A DNA stretch of 64,000 bases, from the NCBI RefSeq assembly GCF_900095735.1, contig NZ_FNLO01000009.1:124001-188000 (forward strand). Direction: 5' to 3'. A program made the position numbers and the translations under genes. How positions within the stretch are numbered: position 1 is the stretch's first letter; each line of letters begins with the position of its first letter. This DNA is from Chitinasiproducens palmae. Lineage in GTDB: Bacteria > Pseudomonadota > Gammaproteobacteria > Burkholderiales > Burkholderiaceae. This document shows positions 51,169 to 61,500 of the stretch, piece after piece. The notes beneath the pieces were generated by a model that was not told where the DNA came from, did not search any database, and was given only the letters and a program-made list of their open reading frames with translations.

Positions 51169-54143
51169 TGGCCAGCAATCAAACCGTCGTATCAATCACC
51201 GCTGACGCCAGCGGCTTCGAGGCGGGCATCACGCGCGCCCAACGCTCGGCGCGCGCGTTCGCCGAAAGCGTCGAGGCTCAATCGCGTCGCGTGCGCGCCG
51301 CACAGGACGCGAACGCGGAATCTGTCCAGAACGGGGCGAACGCGAGCGTGCGTTCGGTCAACTCGTTCATCAATTGCTTGTCGCGGCAATCGGAGGCGGC
51401 GGGCAAGAGCCGCGCCGAGCTGCTGCGCATGCAGGCTGCTGCGCTGGGCGTATCCAACGCCGCCGAGCCGATGATCGCGAAGATCGAAGCGGCGGCGAAG
51501 GCGACGGATAGGGCGGGGGAGGCCGCGCATTCGTTCAGCCTGAAGAGTGCTGGTGCCCGCCGGGAACTGCTCGTGCTCGGCCATGAAGCGGCGACTGGAA
51601 GCTGGTCCAATTTCGGCGGGTCGCTACTGGTCCTCGGCGAACGCACGGACGCACTGTCCAAGCTGATGAGTCCGCTCGGCGTTGCGCTCGGCGCGGCGGG
51701 TGCCGCTGCATATGCGTTCTTCCACATGGTCCAACAGGGCGCCGAGCAGTTCGAGGCGTTCGAGAAGTCTGTCAAGAGCACGCACGGATATCTGGGCGTG
51801 ACGGCCGACGACATGGTCGCCATGTCCAACGGCCTGCAGACGACCAAGACGTCGCTCTCGACGGCCCGGGAAACGATGGCTGCGCTCGCCAGTACCGGTG
51901 CGTTCACGGGGGACCAACTGCGAGCCGCAACGCAGGCGGCAATCGGCATGTCCGAAGACACCGGCGTGAGCGCCGAGGACGCCGTCAAGTCGCTGTCGAA
52001 GATCCGCGACAACGTGATCAGCTGGATGACCGAGTACCAGTCGGCGCACCACGCCTTCACTGCCGCGCAGGTCGAGGAAGTGCAGAAGCTCGTCGACACC
52101 GGAGACACGGCCGCAGCTACGGCCGCGGTCATTCGCGGGCTGAATGCCGCACATGATGAGGTGGCCGCGCACGCAGTCGACCGAACCGGCGTGATCGCGA
52201 AAGCCTGGCGCCTCTTGGTGGCCGACATTCAGGACACGGTCAACCACATCATGAATATCGGGGTGCCGGAGGGCAACCTCGAGAAGATGGTGCGGCAGAC
52301 CGCAGAATTGAACGCGGCGAACGCCCGGTTTCAGAACGCCAGCAAGGCGGGCAGTTTGTCGGGCGCCGGCGTCAATCTCGCCGCTTTGAAGGCCGACGTC
52401 GACTATCGCAAGCAGCAACTCGACGCCACGCGGCAACTGTTCGATCAGGAGCAAAAGGCGACAAAGGCCCGGGCGGCCTCGACGAAGGCCGGCGACGCGG
52501 AACTGCGAGTCAAAGCCTACGTCGGCGACAAACGATATGCGACGCCGGGCGAGCGCCACCAGCTCGACCTCGACGACGAGGCAAAGCGGTTCACCGCGGC
52601 GACCAAGGATATCGACCAGCAGTCGGCGAAGTACCAGGAGGCGCTGCGCCGGCACCAGTCCAACGTCAAACAGATCGAGGACACCTACGCCAAGTCGCAG
52701 CACAAAAGCGGCGGCGAGAACGGTATCAACGCGGACATCGCCGGCCTGCAAGGGCAGTTGCGGCAGCGGGAGGATGCGCTCAAGTCGTCGCTGGACCATA
52801 TCAAGTCGCTGCAGGCGCAAGGCGTCATCGACGCCAAAACCGCGCTGCAGCAGGAGCACGACGCCAGGCAGGCGGCCTATCAGGCCGAACTGAAGCTGGT
52901 GAGCGCGCAGGAGGAGCTGGCAGGCGGGAAGAAGCAGAAGGCCGCGGCGGAGCGGTACCGCGGCGAGCGCGAGCGCCTGCAGCAGAAGATTCTGGACAAC
53001 GACCGCAAGTTTGCGGATGACAGCGCAGCGCTGCAGCGCAAGGAAACGGCAGACGTCGACGCGTATCGCGAGGCGCTCGACAAGCTGCTCAACGCCCGGC
53101 GTGACGCATCGCAGTCGCAACTGTCGGACATGGGCCTGGGCACGACGGATAGCCAGGCGCTGGCCCGGCTCGAGGCGGTCTCGAAGGAGTATGCCAACCG
53201 CTATCTGAAGCTGATCTCCGATCGGACGAAGGACCCCGCGCACGCCTCGACGTACGACGCCCAGCTGCAAGAACTCAACGCCTACCAGCAGCAGCGGGTC
53301 GCGCTCGAGTTGAGCGCCAACGCGCAGATCCGCGACGCGCAGAGCGATTACGCGTTGGGCGCCACGAAGGCAGTTGCCGACTACGTCGACGCAGCCTCGA
53401 ACCGCTACGCGCAAATGTCGTCGGCCGTCACCAGTTGGACGAGCGGCATGGAGGACGCGATCGTGCAGTTCGCGACTACCGGCAAGGTGTCTTTCTCGAG
53501 CCTGGCGACGAGCATCATCGCCGACCTGGTGCGCATGCAGGTGAAGGCGTCGGCGGTCTCGTTCCTGAGCAGCGCTGGCAGCGGTATCGCATCGGTGATT
53601 GCGTCGCTCTCCGGCGGCATGAGCAGCTCGTCGGCGGCGTCACTGGCGAATGTCATTGGCGGCTCTGACACGCTCGGCACGCAGTTGACCCTGATGGGGG
53701 AGGGTAAAGCCGACGGCGGCATCATCCGTGGCGCGGGAACCGGCCGCAGCGACAGCATTCTTGCGCGCCTCTCGAATGGCGAGTTCGTGGTGAATGCGGC
53801 TGCGACTGCGCGGAATCGGGGGCTTTTGGAGTCGGTGAACAACGGCGCGTCGGTGAATAGTCTCGCCCGCTTCGCCGACGGCGGCTATGTCGGCGGAGCC
53901 GCTGCGGCGGCCGTGACGCCTGGCGGAGGCGCGCCGATCATCAATATCGAGAATCACGACAGCAGCGACGTTTCGATTCAGGCATCGGCGCAGCGCGGCA
54001 GCAATGGCCAGTGGCTCATCAACCAGGTTGTGAAGCTGACACGCGCTGAAGTGGCGCGCGGCATTGCGAGCGGCAGCGGACCGGAGCATGCGGCGATCGT
54101 CGGTCGGTTTGGCGTGCGTGCGCGAGGAGGGGCCATTGCATGA
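51168..54143 (+). CDS. Tail tape measure protein
   Basis: 991 residues. Coiled-coil N-terminus (FEAGITRAQRSARAFAESVE), a lambda-H-like region with a hydrophobic segment near 165-180 (VALGAAGAAAYAFFHM), long charged helices at 430-680, and a C-terminal WTSGMEDAIVQFATTGKVSF as in the lambda tape-measure C-terminus. Length predicts a tail of about 150 nm at 0.15 nm per residue (family rule). Coupled to gp10 by TGATG. Confidence 0.92.
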   Translation: MASNQTVVSITADASGFEAGITRAQRSARAFAESVEAQSRRVRAAQDANAESVQNGANASVRSVNSFINCLSRQSEAAGKSRAELLRMQAAALGVSNAAEPMIAKIEAAAKATDRAGEAAHSFSLKSAGARRELLVLGHEAATGSWSNFGGSLLVLGERTDALSKLMSPLGVALGAAGAAAYAFFHMVQQGAEQFEAFEKSVKSTHGYLGVTADDMVAMSNGLQTTKTSLSTARETMAALASTGAFTGDQLRAATQAAIGMSEDTGVSAEDAVKSLSKIRDNVISWMTEYQSAHHAFTAAQVEEVQKLVDTGDTAAATAAVIRGLNAAHDEVAAHAVDRTGVIAKAWRLLVADIQDTVNHIMNIGVPEGNLEKMVRQTAELNAANARFQNASKAGSLSGAGVNLAALKADVDYRKQQLDATRQLFDQEQKATKARAASTKAGDAELRVKAYVGDKRYATPGERHQLDLDDEAKRFTAATKDIDQQSAKYQEALRRHQSNVKQIEDTYAKSQHKSGGENGINADIAGLQGQLRQREDALKSSLDHIKSLQAQGVIDAKTALQQEHDARQAAYQAELKLVSAQEELAGGKKQKAAAERYRGERERLQQKILDNDRKFADDSAALQRKETADVDAYREALDKLLNARRDASQSQLSDMGLGTTDSQALARLEAVSKEYANRYLKLISDRTKDPAHASTYDAQLQELNAYQQQRVALELSANAQIRDAQSDYALGATKAVADYVDAASNRYAQMSSAVTSWTSGMEDAIVQFATTGKVSFSSLATSIIADLVRMQVKASAVSFLSSAGSGIASVIASLSGGMSSSSAASLANVIGGSDTLGTQLTLMGEGKADGGIIRGAGTGRSDSILARLSNGEFVVNAAATARNRGLLESVNNGASVNSLARFADGGYVGGAAAAAVTPGGGAPIINIENHDSSDVSIQASAQRGSNGQWLINQVVKLTRAEVARGIASGSGPEHAAIVGRFGVRARGGAIA

Positions 54144-54649
54144 CGACGCTACCGCAGTGGCCTGACCGCCTACCGGCGCCGCGCCAGGACAGCTACGGCT
54201 ACCAGCCGCAGTCGCCATTCATCCGCACGAGTATGGACGCGGGCACGGCGGCGCAGCGCCGGCGCTTCACACGCGTTCCGACGCAGGTCTCTGTCGTCTG
54301 GCGCTTCGATCGCGATCAATTGGAGCTGTTCGAGGGCTTCGTCGCGTACGAGATCGCCGGCGGCGCAGTTTGGTTCGAGACGCGGCTCGCGAACGGCCGA
54401 GGCGTGCGGCGCGTGAAAGCGCGCATGTGCGATGACTCGTCACCGTACAAGGTCTCGTATGTCGGCGACTCCGCTGGCTATTTCGATGTATCGGCAACGC
54501 TGGAGACGATCGATATGCCAACCGTAACAGCCACCGAGTACGACGCGCTGCGGCTGGTAGGCGCGGAGGGGGAGATGCTGGCCCTCGCGCAGCAGTACTA
54601 CGACGCCATCAACACCACGTTGCCGACCGGCGACGTCATCACGAACTGA
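54140..54649 (+). CDS. Minor tail protein
   Basis: 169 residues, ATGA-coupled to the tape measure. SPFIRTSMDAGTAAQRRRFT and RVPTQVSVVWRFDRDQLELF resemble small tail-tip hub proteins placed after tape measures. No enzymatic motif. Confidence 0.72.
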   Translation: MTTLPQWPDRLPAPRQDSYGYQPQSPFIRTSMDAGTAAQRRRFTRVPTQVSVVWRFDRDQLELFEGFVAYEIAGGAVWFETRLANGRGVRRVKARMCDDSSPYKVSYVGDSAGYFDVSATLETIDMPTVTATEYDALRLVGAEGEMLALAQQYYDAINTTLPTGDVITN

Positions 54650-54650
54650 T

Positions 54651-56450
54651 ATGCCACGTCCAACAACCTTTGCAGAGGCCGTACCGTCGACTGTCGAGAC
54701 GTCGGGGAAAGCCTACGACTTCATCAACGGCGCAGCGACGGTCAAGGTTTCAACCGACAACGGCGACGTGCCGACGCTGTCAGGGCTGGTCGCCGAGGTT
54801 CGCGGCGAGTACGCAGCGGTCGACGCGGTGAGCGTCACCGCCGAGGCGCGAGCAACCGCGGTTGCAGCGGCGGCGACCGCCGTGGCCGCGCGCGATGCCT
54901 CCCTGTCGAATGGCCGACCGTACGCGACGGTGGCAGCGGGGCTGGCTGACGCGGCCATTACCGTCGGCGGTTACTTCGACGTGATCGGTGATGGCGTCGC
55001 CACGGCGGCGCTGCGGTACCAGAAGACGTCGAGCACCGCGGCTACGCTGATCGCGGCTACGCCAACCGCGCAGTGGGCGGCGAACCTTGGCGGGCGACTG
55101 CTGGAGCCGGGCGACTTCTCGCTGTCGGGCTGGGTGTTCGTCCTGCTCGACAAGAACCGTAAGCCGATCTTCGGATACCACCGGACGGACGGCATCTATC
55201 CGCCTACGGCCGGTGCCGACGGCGCGCTCAGCAAACTGAACCTTGCCGGCACGCAGTTGCAGTTTCTCGATCCGGACGCATACGCGCTCGCGGGTTTGGA
55301 CGGGCAGTTCGTCTGCCTGGATAAGAACCGAAAGCCGATCCCGGATCAGTCGAAAGCCTACGTGCCGCCGGAGGCCGGCGTGCTGGTGTATGAGGCCTCG
55401 GACGGCACCAGCAGCCAGATCTACCTCGAAGCGCGGGCGACGGGCAAACGTGAGCAACTGTCGACGGGCGGCGGCAACAACACGAACCCTCGAATCACCG
55501 GCGACGGGGCGGTGATTTGGAAGACGGACCGGACGCCGACGCCACGTGCGGGCCTCATGTACGCCACGCTCGCCGCGAAGAAGGAGTACGCGGCGCTCAG
55601 CAATAACAAGCTGGCGCTGATCGGTACGAGCCTGATCGCGCAGATCGACCCGTCCTGGTACGGCACGCCCCTGGGCGTGGACGTCTACAACTTCGGCGGA
55701 TCGGGACAGATTAGCCAGGCCTGCGCCGCACGCGTCGGTGCCCTGGCTCTGGCCGTGACGGTCGACGGCGGTGTGATTCCGGCCGATGCGTCGCAGTCAG
55801 TCTCGATCACCTTCGCCTCTGGCGTGTCGCCTGGGATTGAGCACGGCGGACAGGCGACCGGGACAATTCTCGGCGTGGCCGTCAAGATGAACACCGCAAG
55901 CACGCCTTTTACCGTGTCGCGCGCGGTGAGCGGGGCGGCGGTGGCCGTGCCGGCCGGCAGCCTGTTGACGATGGACCCGCGCGATTACTACGGCGTGTTG
56001 CGCTCCGACGCGGAGCAGTGCGTCGCAATTCTCCAAATCAGCCGGAATAACGTAGGTCCACGGGCGATCAAGGACACGGCGACGATTGTCGAGTGGATCA
56101 AAACCAGGGCGAAGCACTTCTTGATCTACGCGGAGCCGAACAGCAACACCGAGACGAAAGGGACGTCAGGCTACGGAAACCTCCTGCAGTTCAACAAGGA
56201 TCTGCAGGCCCGCTGGCCGGACAACTACGCAACGCTCGGCGGATTCGATCACCGGACCTTCGCGGTCAACGCCTACAACGACCGCACCCTCCTGCCGAAC
56301 CCGACCAGCCAGGACGCCACCGATTACGCGAACGACCTGGTGTGCACGTCGCTTCGGAAGGACGGCCTGCACTGGTCCGATGCGCTCTACAAATACGTCG
56401 CCGTCAACTTCGGCATTCCCATTCTTCGCGCCAAGGGGTGGCTCGCATGA
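54651..56450 (+). CDS. Tail fibre-like protein with an SGNH-hydrolase-like domain
   Basis: 599 residues. The N-terminal 110 are Ala-rich and helical (attachment-like). A middle with two LDKNRKPI repeats near 165 and 225 follows. From about 318 an SGNH/GDSL-like fold: LALIGTSLIAQ (Ser327 in block I, GTS instead of GDS), FGGSGQISQ as block II and a C-terminal DGLHWSDALY (D571, H574) as block V. Such domains deacetylate or de-esterify surface polysaccharide. Located between tail-tip genes, not at the usual fibre end. Confidence 0.7.
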   Translation: MPRPTTFAEAVPSTVETSGKAYDFINGAATVKVSTDNGDVPTLSGLVAEVRGEYAAVDAVSVTAEARATAVAAAATAVAARDASLSNGRPYATVAAGLADAAITVGGYFDVIGDGVATAALRYQKTSSTAATLIAATPTAQWAANLGGRLLEPGDFSLSGWVFVLLDKNRKPIFGYHRTDGIYPPTAGADGALSKLNLAGTQLQFLDPDAYALAGLDGQFVCLDKNRKPIPDQSKAYVPPEAGVLVYEASDGTSSQIYLEARATGKREQLSTGGGNNTNPRITGDGAVIWKTDRTPTPRAGLMYATLAAKKEYAALSNNKLALIGTSLIAQIDPSWYGTPLGVDVYNFGGSGQISQACAARVGALALAVTVDGGVIPADASQSVSITFASGVSPGIEHGGQATGTILGVAVKMNTASTPFTVSRAVSGAAVAVPAGSLLTMDPRDYYGVLRSDAEQCVAILQISRNNVGPRAIKDTATIVEWIKTRAKHFLIYAEPNSNTETKGTSGYGNLLQFNKDLQARWPDNYATLGGFDHRTFAVNAYNDRTLLPNPTSQDATDYANDLVCTSLRKDGLHWSDALYKYVAVNFGIPILRAKGWLA

Positions 56451-57334
56451 GCATCATCATTCAAGACGTCACGCAGGACATTAACGACTCGAGCGTCGAG
56501 CCGATCGCCAAGGACCAATTCATCCGGTACAACGGCGTCAAGTCGCTCTTTGACTTCAAGAGCAATCAAACGTACCCGCAGCAGGCCCCGGTCGCTGCGT
56601 CGCCGACGTTCTACAGCCTGGTTGATGGTGGCGCCTCGATGCAGGCAAATACCGCGATGACCACGAGTCAGACGCCTGAAACGAGCACGACGGCGAGCTA
56701 TTCGTTCAGTCCGACGAGCAAGGGACTGATCTTCGCAGGTCAGTACACGCGCAGCAGCGACAACGCGCTGGTCGCAAACGGCGCTGCGCTGCTGTTGCCG
56801 GACGCGTTCAAGAAGTCCGCGGACAATCGCGAGTTCATGATCGGATTCATGTTCAAGAACCGGCCCGTTGCGGTCACCGGCAGTCTCAATGCCGCGATCA
56901 TCAGCTACGGGAATGGCTCGGGCATGGGTAGCCACCAGTCCCGCTTCTATCTGCCAGTCACGAACGGCGCCCTCGGCAATTTTGAGCTGGGCTTCAATGG
57001 TGTGACCGCGAACATGGGCGGGTATTTCCCGAAGGACACGAAGACAGTGCACCAGTGCGTCGGCCACTTCCGAGTGAATGACGACAACGCATCGTTCACA
57101 GGCAACCTGTTCATTGACGGCGATTTCGCAAGCAGCTTCACCGGCGCATACAGCGGCTCATTGCTCGTGCCGGGCAGCGGTGCGCTCGCCCGCGCTGGCG
57201 GCAGCGGTTTCTACAATGGCGGCGTCTCGCTGGAGCTCTACCGCCTGTGGACGGCCGACCTGGCCGGTGTGTCTCGCTCCGCCGCAGACATCGTTGCGCA
57301 GGAATGGGCGCTGTACAAGGATCGGTTCAACTGA
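56447..57334 (+). CDS. Tail protein with a lectin-like beta domain
   Basis: 295 residues from MSIIIQDVTQDINDSSVEPI, ATGA-coupled to the SGNH gene. The centre and C-terminus (SKGLIFAGQYTRSSDNALVA, FIDGDFASSFTGAYSG, YKDRFN end) resemble LamG/concanavalin-type jelly rolls. May be a carbohydrate-binding partner of the preceding protein. Family assignment tentative. Confidence 0.55.
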   Translation: MSIIIQDVTQDINDSSVEPIAKDQFIRYNGVKSLFDFKSNQTYPQQAPVAASPTFYSLVDGGASMQANTAMTTSQTPETSTTASYSFSPTSKGLIFAGQYTRSSDNALVANGAALLLPDAFKKSADNREFMIGFMFKNRPVAVTGSLNAAIISYGNGSGMGSHQSRFYLPVTNGALGNFELGFNGVTANMGGYFPKDTKTVHQCVGHFRVNDDNASFTGNLFIDGDFASSFTGAYSGSLLVPGSGALARAGGSGFYNGGVSLELYRLWTADLAGVSRSAADIVAQEWALYKDRFN

Positions 57335-57337
57335 TCC

Positions 57338-57880
57338 ATGAGCAACGTCTATTCGGAGGCGATCGCCGAGGCTTACGCCTCGGTGCCCGAGACCGCGATT
57401 GTCTTCAGCACGCTCGAAATCCTGAATCCAGCGTTCATCGACGATGACGGCAATCCCACGTCGGTGCGCGTGGTGCGCGACTACGCGAACCTGTCGGCGC
57501 GCCTCGAGGCAAGCGCGCCGCTGAATCCGGGGCAGGTGGTCGAGTTCATCGCATGCGCTTTTGAAATTACGTTGCCCGGCTTTGAAGACGGCCAGATGCC
57601 GCAGTTGCAGATCACCATCGACAACGTAGACCGCGTCATCACGCAGCGGCTGATGCAGGCCATCGGCCAGTCGAGCGAAATCCGCATCATCTACCGGCCG
57701 TATCTGGCAAGCGACCCGCTCAACGGCCCGGAAATGGACCCGGTCATCTCGATGGTGCTGACGGAAGTCGAGGTCGACGCAATGCAGATCACCGGCACCG
57801 CGTCGCTCGACGACCTGCAAAACCTGAATTTCCCGAGCAAGACGTACACGACTGAGCGATTCCCGGGGCTGCTGCGATGA
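57338..57880 (+). CDS. DUF1833 tail protein
   Basis: 180 residues. SEAIAEAYASVPETAIVFST, FEITLPGFEDGQMPQLQITI and FPSKTYTTERFPGLLR are standard DUF1833. These sit upstream of NlpC/P60 and J-type genes in lambda-like tails; probably tail-tip structural. ATGA overlap with the next gene. Confidence 0.88.
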   Translation: MSNVYSEAIAEAYASVPETAIVFSTLEILNPAFIDDDGNPTSVRVVRDYANLSARLEASAPLNPGQVVEFIACAFEITLPGFEDGQMPQLQITIDNVDRVITQRLMQAIGQSSEIRIIYRPYLASDPLNGPEMDPVISMVLTEVEVDAMQITGTASLDDLQNLNFPSKTYTTERFPGLLR

Positions 57881-58269
57881 ATGCGAGCGACGCGGCGCAA
57901 TACATCGGCAAGCGCTGGGAAGCCGGCGCGCGCGGGCCGGACGCGTGGGACTGCTGGGGCCTGTTGCTGCATGTCCAGCGCGAGCACTTCGGGCTGGCGC
58001 TGCCTGAGCTTCCCGGGACCGAAATGCAGACGCGCGCGGTTTATCAGGGAAAGCTGGTAACCGGCGAGTGGGAGCTGATCGACCGACCCGAGCATGGCGC
58101 GGGCGCGTTGCTGCGCGGCGGCCGCGAGCCGCACGTCGGCGTCTGGCTTGCGATCGAAGGCGGGGGAGTGCTGCACGCGCTGGAAGGATTCGGCGTCATC
58201 TGGACGCCGGGGCGTGATCTGCGCCGGCTCGGTTACTCACGCACGCGGTACCACCGGTTCATTGCTTGA
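57877..58269 (+). CDS. NlpC/P60 tail-tip peptidoglycan endopeptidase
   Basis: 130 residues. Catalytic Cys26 in DAWDCWGLLLHVQRE, His86 in REPHVGVWLAI. Cuts peptide stems during DNA entry and resembles lambda K. Followed by a terminator. Confidence 0.88.
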   Translation: MNASDAAQYIGKRWEAGARGPDAWDCWGLLLHVQREHFGLALPELPGTEMQTRAVYQGKLVTGEWELIDRPEHGAGALLRGGREPHVGVWLAIEGGGVLHALEGFGVIWTPGRDLRRLGYSRTRYHRFIA

Positions 58270-58329
58270 GCCGGCTGCAGAATCCTGCGCGAACGTCTGG
58301 CTAAGGTGGCCAGGCGGTCCGCAAAAAGC

Positions 58330-58369
58330 GAAAGCCCCGGACTGTTGACAGCAGCCGGGGCTTTCTTGT
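58330..58369 (+). terminator. Strong terminator after the NlpC/P60 gene
   Basis: GAAAGCCCCGG ... CCGGGGCTTTC, an 11-bp perfect stem with a 14-base loop, then TTGTTT. Stops part of the late transcript before the J-like gene. Confidence 0.88.
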
Positions 58370-58436
58370 TTCCAGCCCTCAGGACAGGACTAGAACATTG
58401 GAAAAGTTTACAGCACTTCTCAAGGAGATACGAGAA

Positions 58437-58529
58437 ATGGCGAATTCGATCGCGCCGGGTAGGTTCTGGGCCATCTGGTTCCTCGCCTTGATCGTGGCCA
58501 TCGGCTACTTGGTCCGCGCATTTGTCTGA
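58437..58529 (+). CDS. 30-residue membrane peptide before the J-like gene
   Basis: MANSIAPGRFWAIWFLALIV then AIGYLVRAFV, one transmembrane helix. AAGGAGAT lies 8 bases before the ATG. A TTG 13 codons upstream (58398) would add an amphipathic EKFTALLKEIRE start. Occupies the position of small superinfection-exclusion or tail-region peptides; function unknown. Confidence 0.58.
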   Translation: MANSIAPGRFWAIWFLALIVAIGYLVRAFV

Positions 58530-58545
58530 AGCCACCGCTGAACCC

Positions 58546-61500
58546 ATGCATAACGCTGCTCTCATTTATTGCCCGGACCCAATGCGGCCGCGCGTTGGCT
58601 CGACCGTCACGCCGCTGCGCCGCCGCGTGCGCATCGATACGGCCCTCCGTCAGCAAGGCTTCATCGTTGGCCGAGGGCGGAAGATGCGCCGGACGTCGCG
58701 GTTTCTCGTCTACCATCGCGGCGAGCCGATGTTGCAGCGCCGGTGGACACGTTGCGTCGAGCATGGTGATGCATTGGTGGTTGCGGCGCTGCCCGGCAAC
58801 GGCGGAGGCTCGAATCCGCTCGCGACCGTCCTCACGCTGGCGCTTGTCATGAGCGCACCATATCTTGGCGGAGTGCTTGCCGGGGCAGCCGGAACGCCAC
58901 TGGCATTCGGTTATGCGGCGGGCATTGGCCTGGTGGGGTCGGCGCTAATCAATGCCGTTCTGCCGCCGAAATCATCGAGCAGTACCGCAGCGTCATCGAC
59001 GACGGCGAGCCCGACCTACACGATCGCCGCGCAGGGCAACAGCGCGCGCATCGGCGCGGCTATCCCGCGGTTGTATGGCCGGTTCCGCGTCTATCCCGAT
59101 TACGCGGCGCAGCCCTACACCGAGAATGTCGGGAACGAGCAGTACCTGTATCAGTTGTTCTGCGTGACGCTCGGCGAGATGGAAATCGAGCAGATCCGCA
59201 TCGGTGACACCGATATCAGTTCGTACGGCAGCGAGTTGCAGTACGAGGTCATCGAGCCGGGCGGCACGGTGACGCTGTTTCCCGACAATGTCGTGACGAG
59301 CGCCGACGTCACGGGCCTTGAAGCGGTCGGCAGCAATGAGCGGCCGGACGACGCGGCGGACAGCTGGACCAACGTGCTCGGGCCGTTCACCGCGAACCCT
59401 GCGACCACGACCGCAAACGTGATTGGGATCGATGTGACGCTGCCGCAGGGCCTCGCGCACGTGAACGACGACGGCAACCCGGAACCCGCCTCAATGACGT
59501 TTCGGGTGCAGGCGCGCGCGATCAACGACTCCGGCGCGCCGGTGGGCGACTGGTACACGCTGGACGAGCGCACGCTCACGATGGCGACCATCCAGCCGCA
59601 GATGCTGTCGTTCCGGTATTCGGTGCCAGACAGCCGCGTGGAGGTGTATTTCGCTCGCCTCGACGTGAAGCGAACGGACAGCCGCGAGATCAACACGATG
59701 GTTTGGTCGGGCATGCGCGCCTATCTGCCGAGCCAGCGCACCTACGGCAACGTCACGATGATCGCGATGATCATCCGCGCGACGAACAACCTGAACAGCA
59801 ACAACGCCAAACAGGTGAACGTCATTGGTACGGGGAAGGTGCCTGTGTGGGACGGCTCGGGCTGGTCGGCGCCGCAGGCAACGCGCAGCATTGCGTGGGC
59901 GATCGCGGACATGTGCCGCAATGCCGACTACGGCGCCGGCATGGAGGACACCCGCCTGCCGCTGGCCGAGCTGCAACGCCTCGACGGCGTGTGGGCCGCT
60001 CGCGGCGAGACATTGGACGGGGTATTCGACACGCAGCAGGTTTTCTGGGAGGCGCTGACCGACGCCGCGCGGGTCGGGCGGGCGCGGCCGATGTATTACG
60101 CCGGCGTGGTCGAGGTGGTCCGGGACGAGCCGAAAACGCTGCCGACGGCAATGTTCACGCCGTACAACATGGTCGCTGGCTCGTGGAAGGCGCGGATGGT
60201 CTTCCCGGCGCCGCAGGCCCCGGACTGCGTGGACATCACCTACACCGACCCGACAAGCTGGCAGCCGCTGACGGTGCGCTGCGCGCTGGCCGGCAGTCCG
60301 CAGGCATACCCGCAGGCCGCGACCATGTTCGGCATCACCAGTCGCGACCAGGCGTACCGGCTCGGCATGTACATGGCGGCCTGCAACCGGGACCAGCGCG
60401 TGTTTCCGACCCTCAAAGCGGGCGCGGACGGCTACCTGCCGAAATACGGCGATCTCGTCTCGATCAGTCATGACGTGCCCGGCTGGGGCCAGTCCGGCGA
60501 GATCATTCCGGACACGTGGGAGCCGGCGGCGGGCGTGCTGACCACCAGCGAGCCGCTGACGTGGACGGAGGGCGCGAACCACTACATTGGCCTGCGGACG
60601 CGCACCGGCGGCAAGGTCGGCCCGTTCCTGGTGGAGCGGGGCGACGATGATCATTCCGTGCGGCTCGTGAACGCCACGCTCGAGCAACGGGAAATGCTGT
60701 GGATCTCGGACGGCTACAGCGAGCGACACACGCATTACACGTTCGGCCCGTCGCAGGAAACCGAGTCGCAACCCTGCATCATGCTCAAGGCTTCGCCGGA
60801 CTCGGACGAGACGGTAGAGCTGTCGCTGGTCAATTACGCGGCGTCGGTCTACGAGGCCGAGAACCAGGCCGCAACGCCACCGCCGCCGCCCTCGTCACAG
60901 TTGCTCAATCCGGCGGCCGGGCCCGTGCTGGCGTCGTTGGCCGTGGCCGCAACCACCACGCCGGGCCTCGTGACCATCACCAGCCCGGCGGCGCACGGCG
61001 CGACCGCATACGAATACTGGGGCAGTCGCGATGGCGGCGCCACCTGGCAGCTGTTCGGCCAAAGCGCGGTGCCGAGTCTATCCGTTCAGATCTCGACCGG
61101 CGCGTGGCGGTTTCGTGGGCGCGCCATCGGCGTGATCGCGGGGCCGTTCGTCTATCAGGACGCCGAGGTCGGGGCGCTGGTGTACACGCCGGGGGCTCCC
61201 GGGCTGGCGCTGCAGTCGCCGTTCACGGGCACGTCAGTAGTGGTCAACATCGTCCCGCCGGCGGGCGCGCAGTTTTACACCGTGGTCGTGACTGTCGGCG
61301 GTGTCGTTCGCAAGACTTACTCCACGCAGGCGCCGCTGGTTACCTGGTCGATCGACGACGCGCGCAACGCCGGGGCGGTCAGTCCTGAGGTCAGGTTTCA
61401 GGTGTCGGCCGTCAATGCGGCCGGCGAGTCAGTGCCCGCGTTCCTGACCGTGAACAACAACGCACCGCCGGCGCCGACGGATACCGCCGCGGAGGACGGC

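Noticed and set aside
51624-53414. 596-codon frame on the minus strand
   Set aside because: Antisense of the tape measure gene; composition (Arg/Leu/Val-rich, no motifs) is that of a GC-rich shadow.
59491-60771. 426-codon frame on the minus strand
   Set aside because: Antisense of the J-like fibre gene; His/Arg-rich with no domain.
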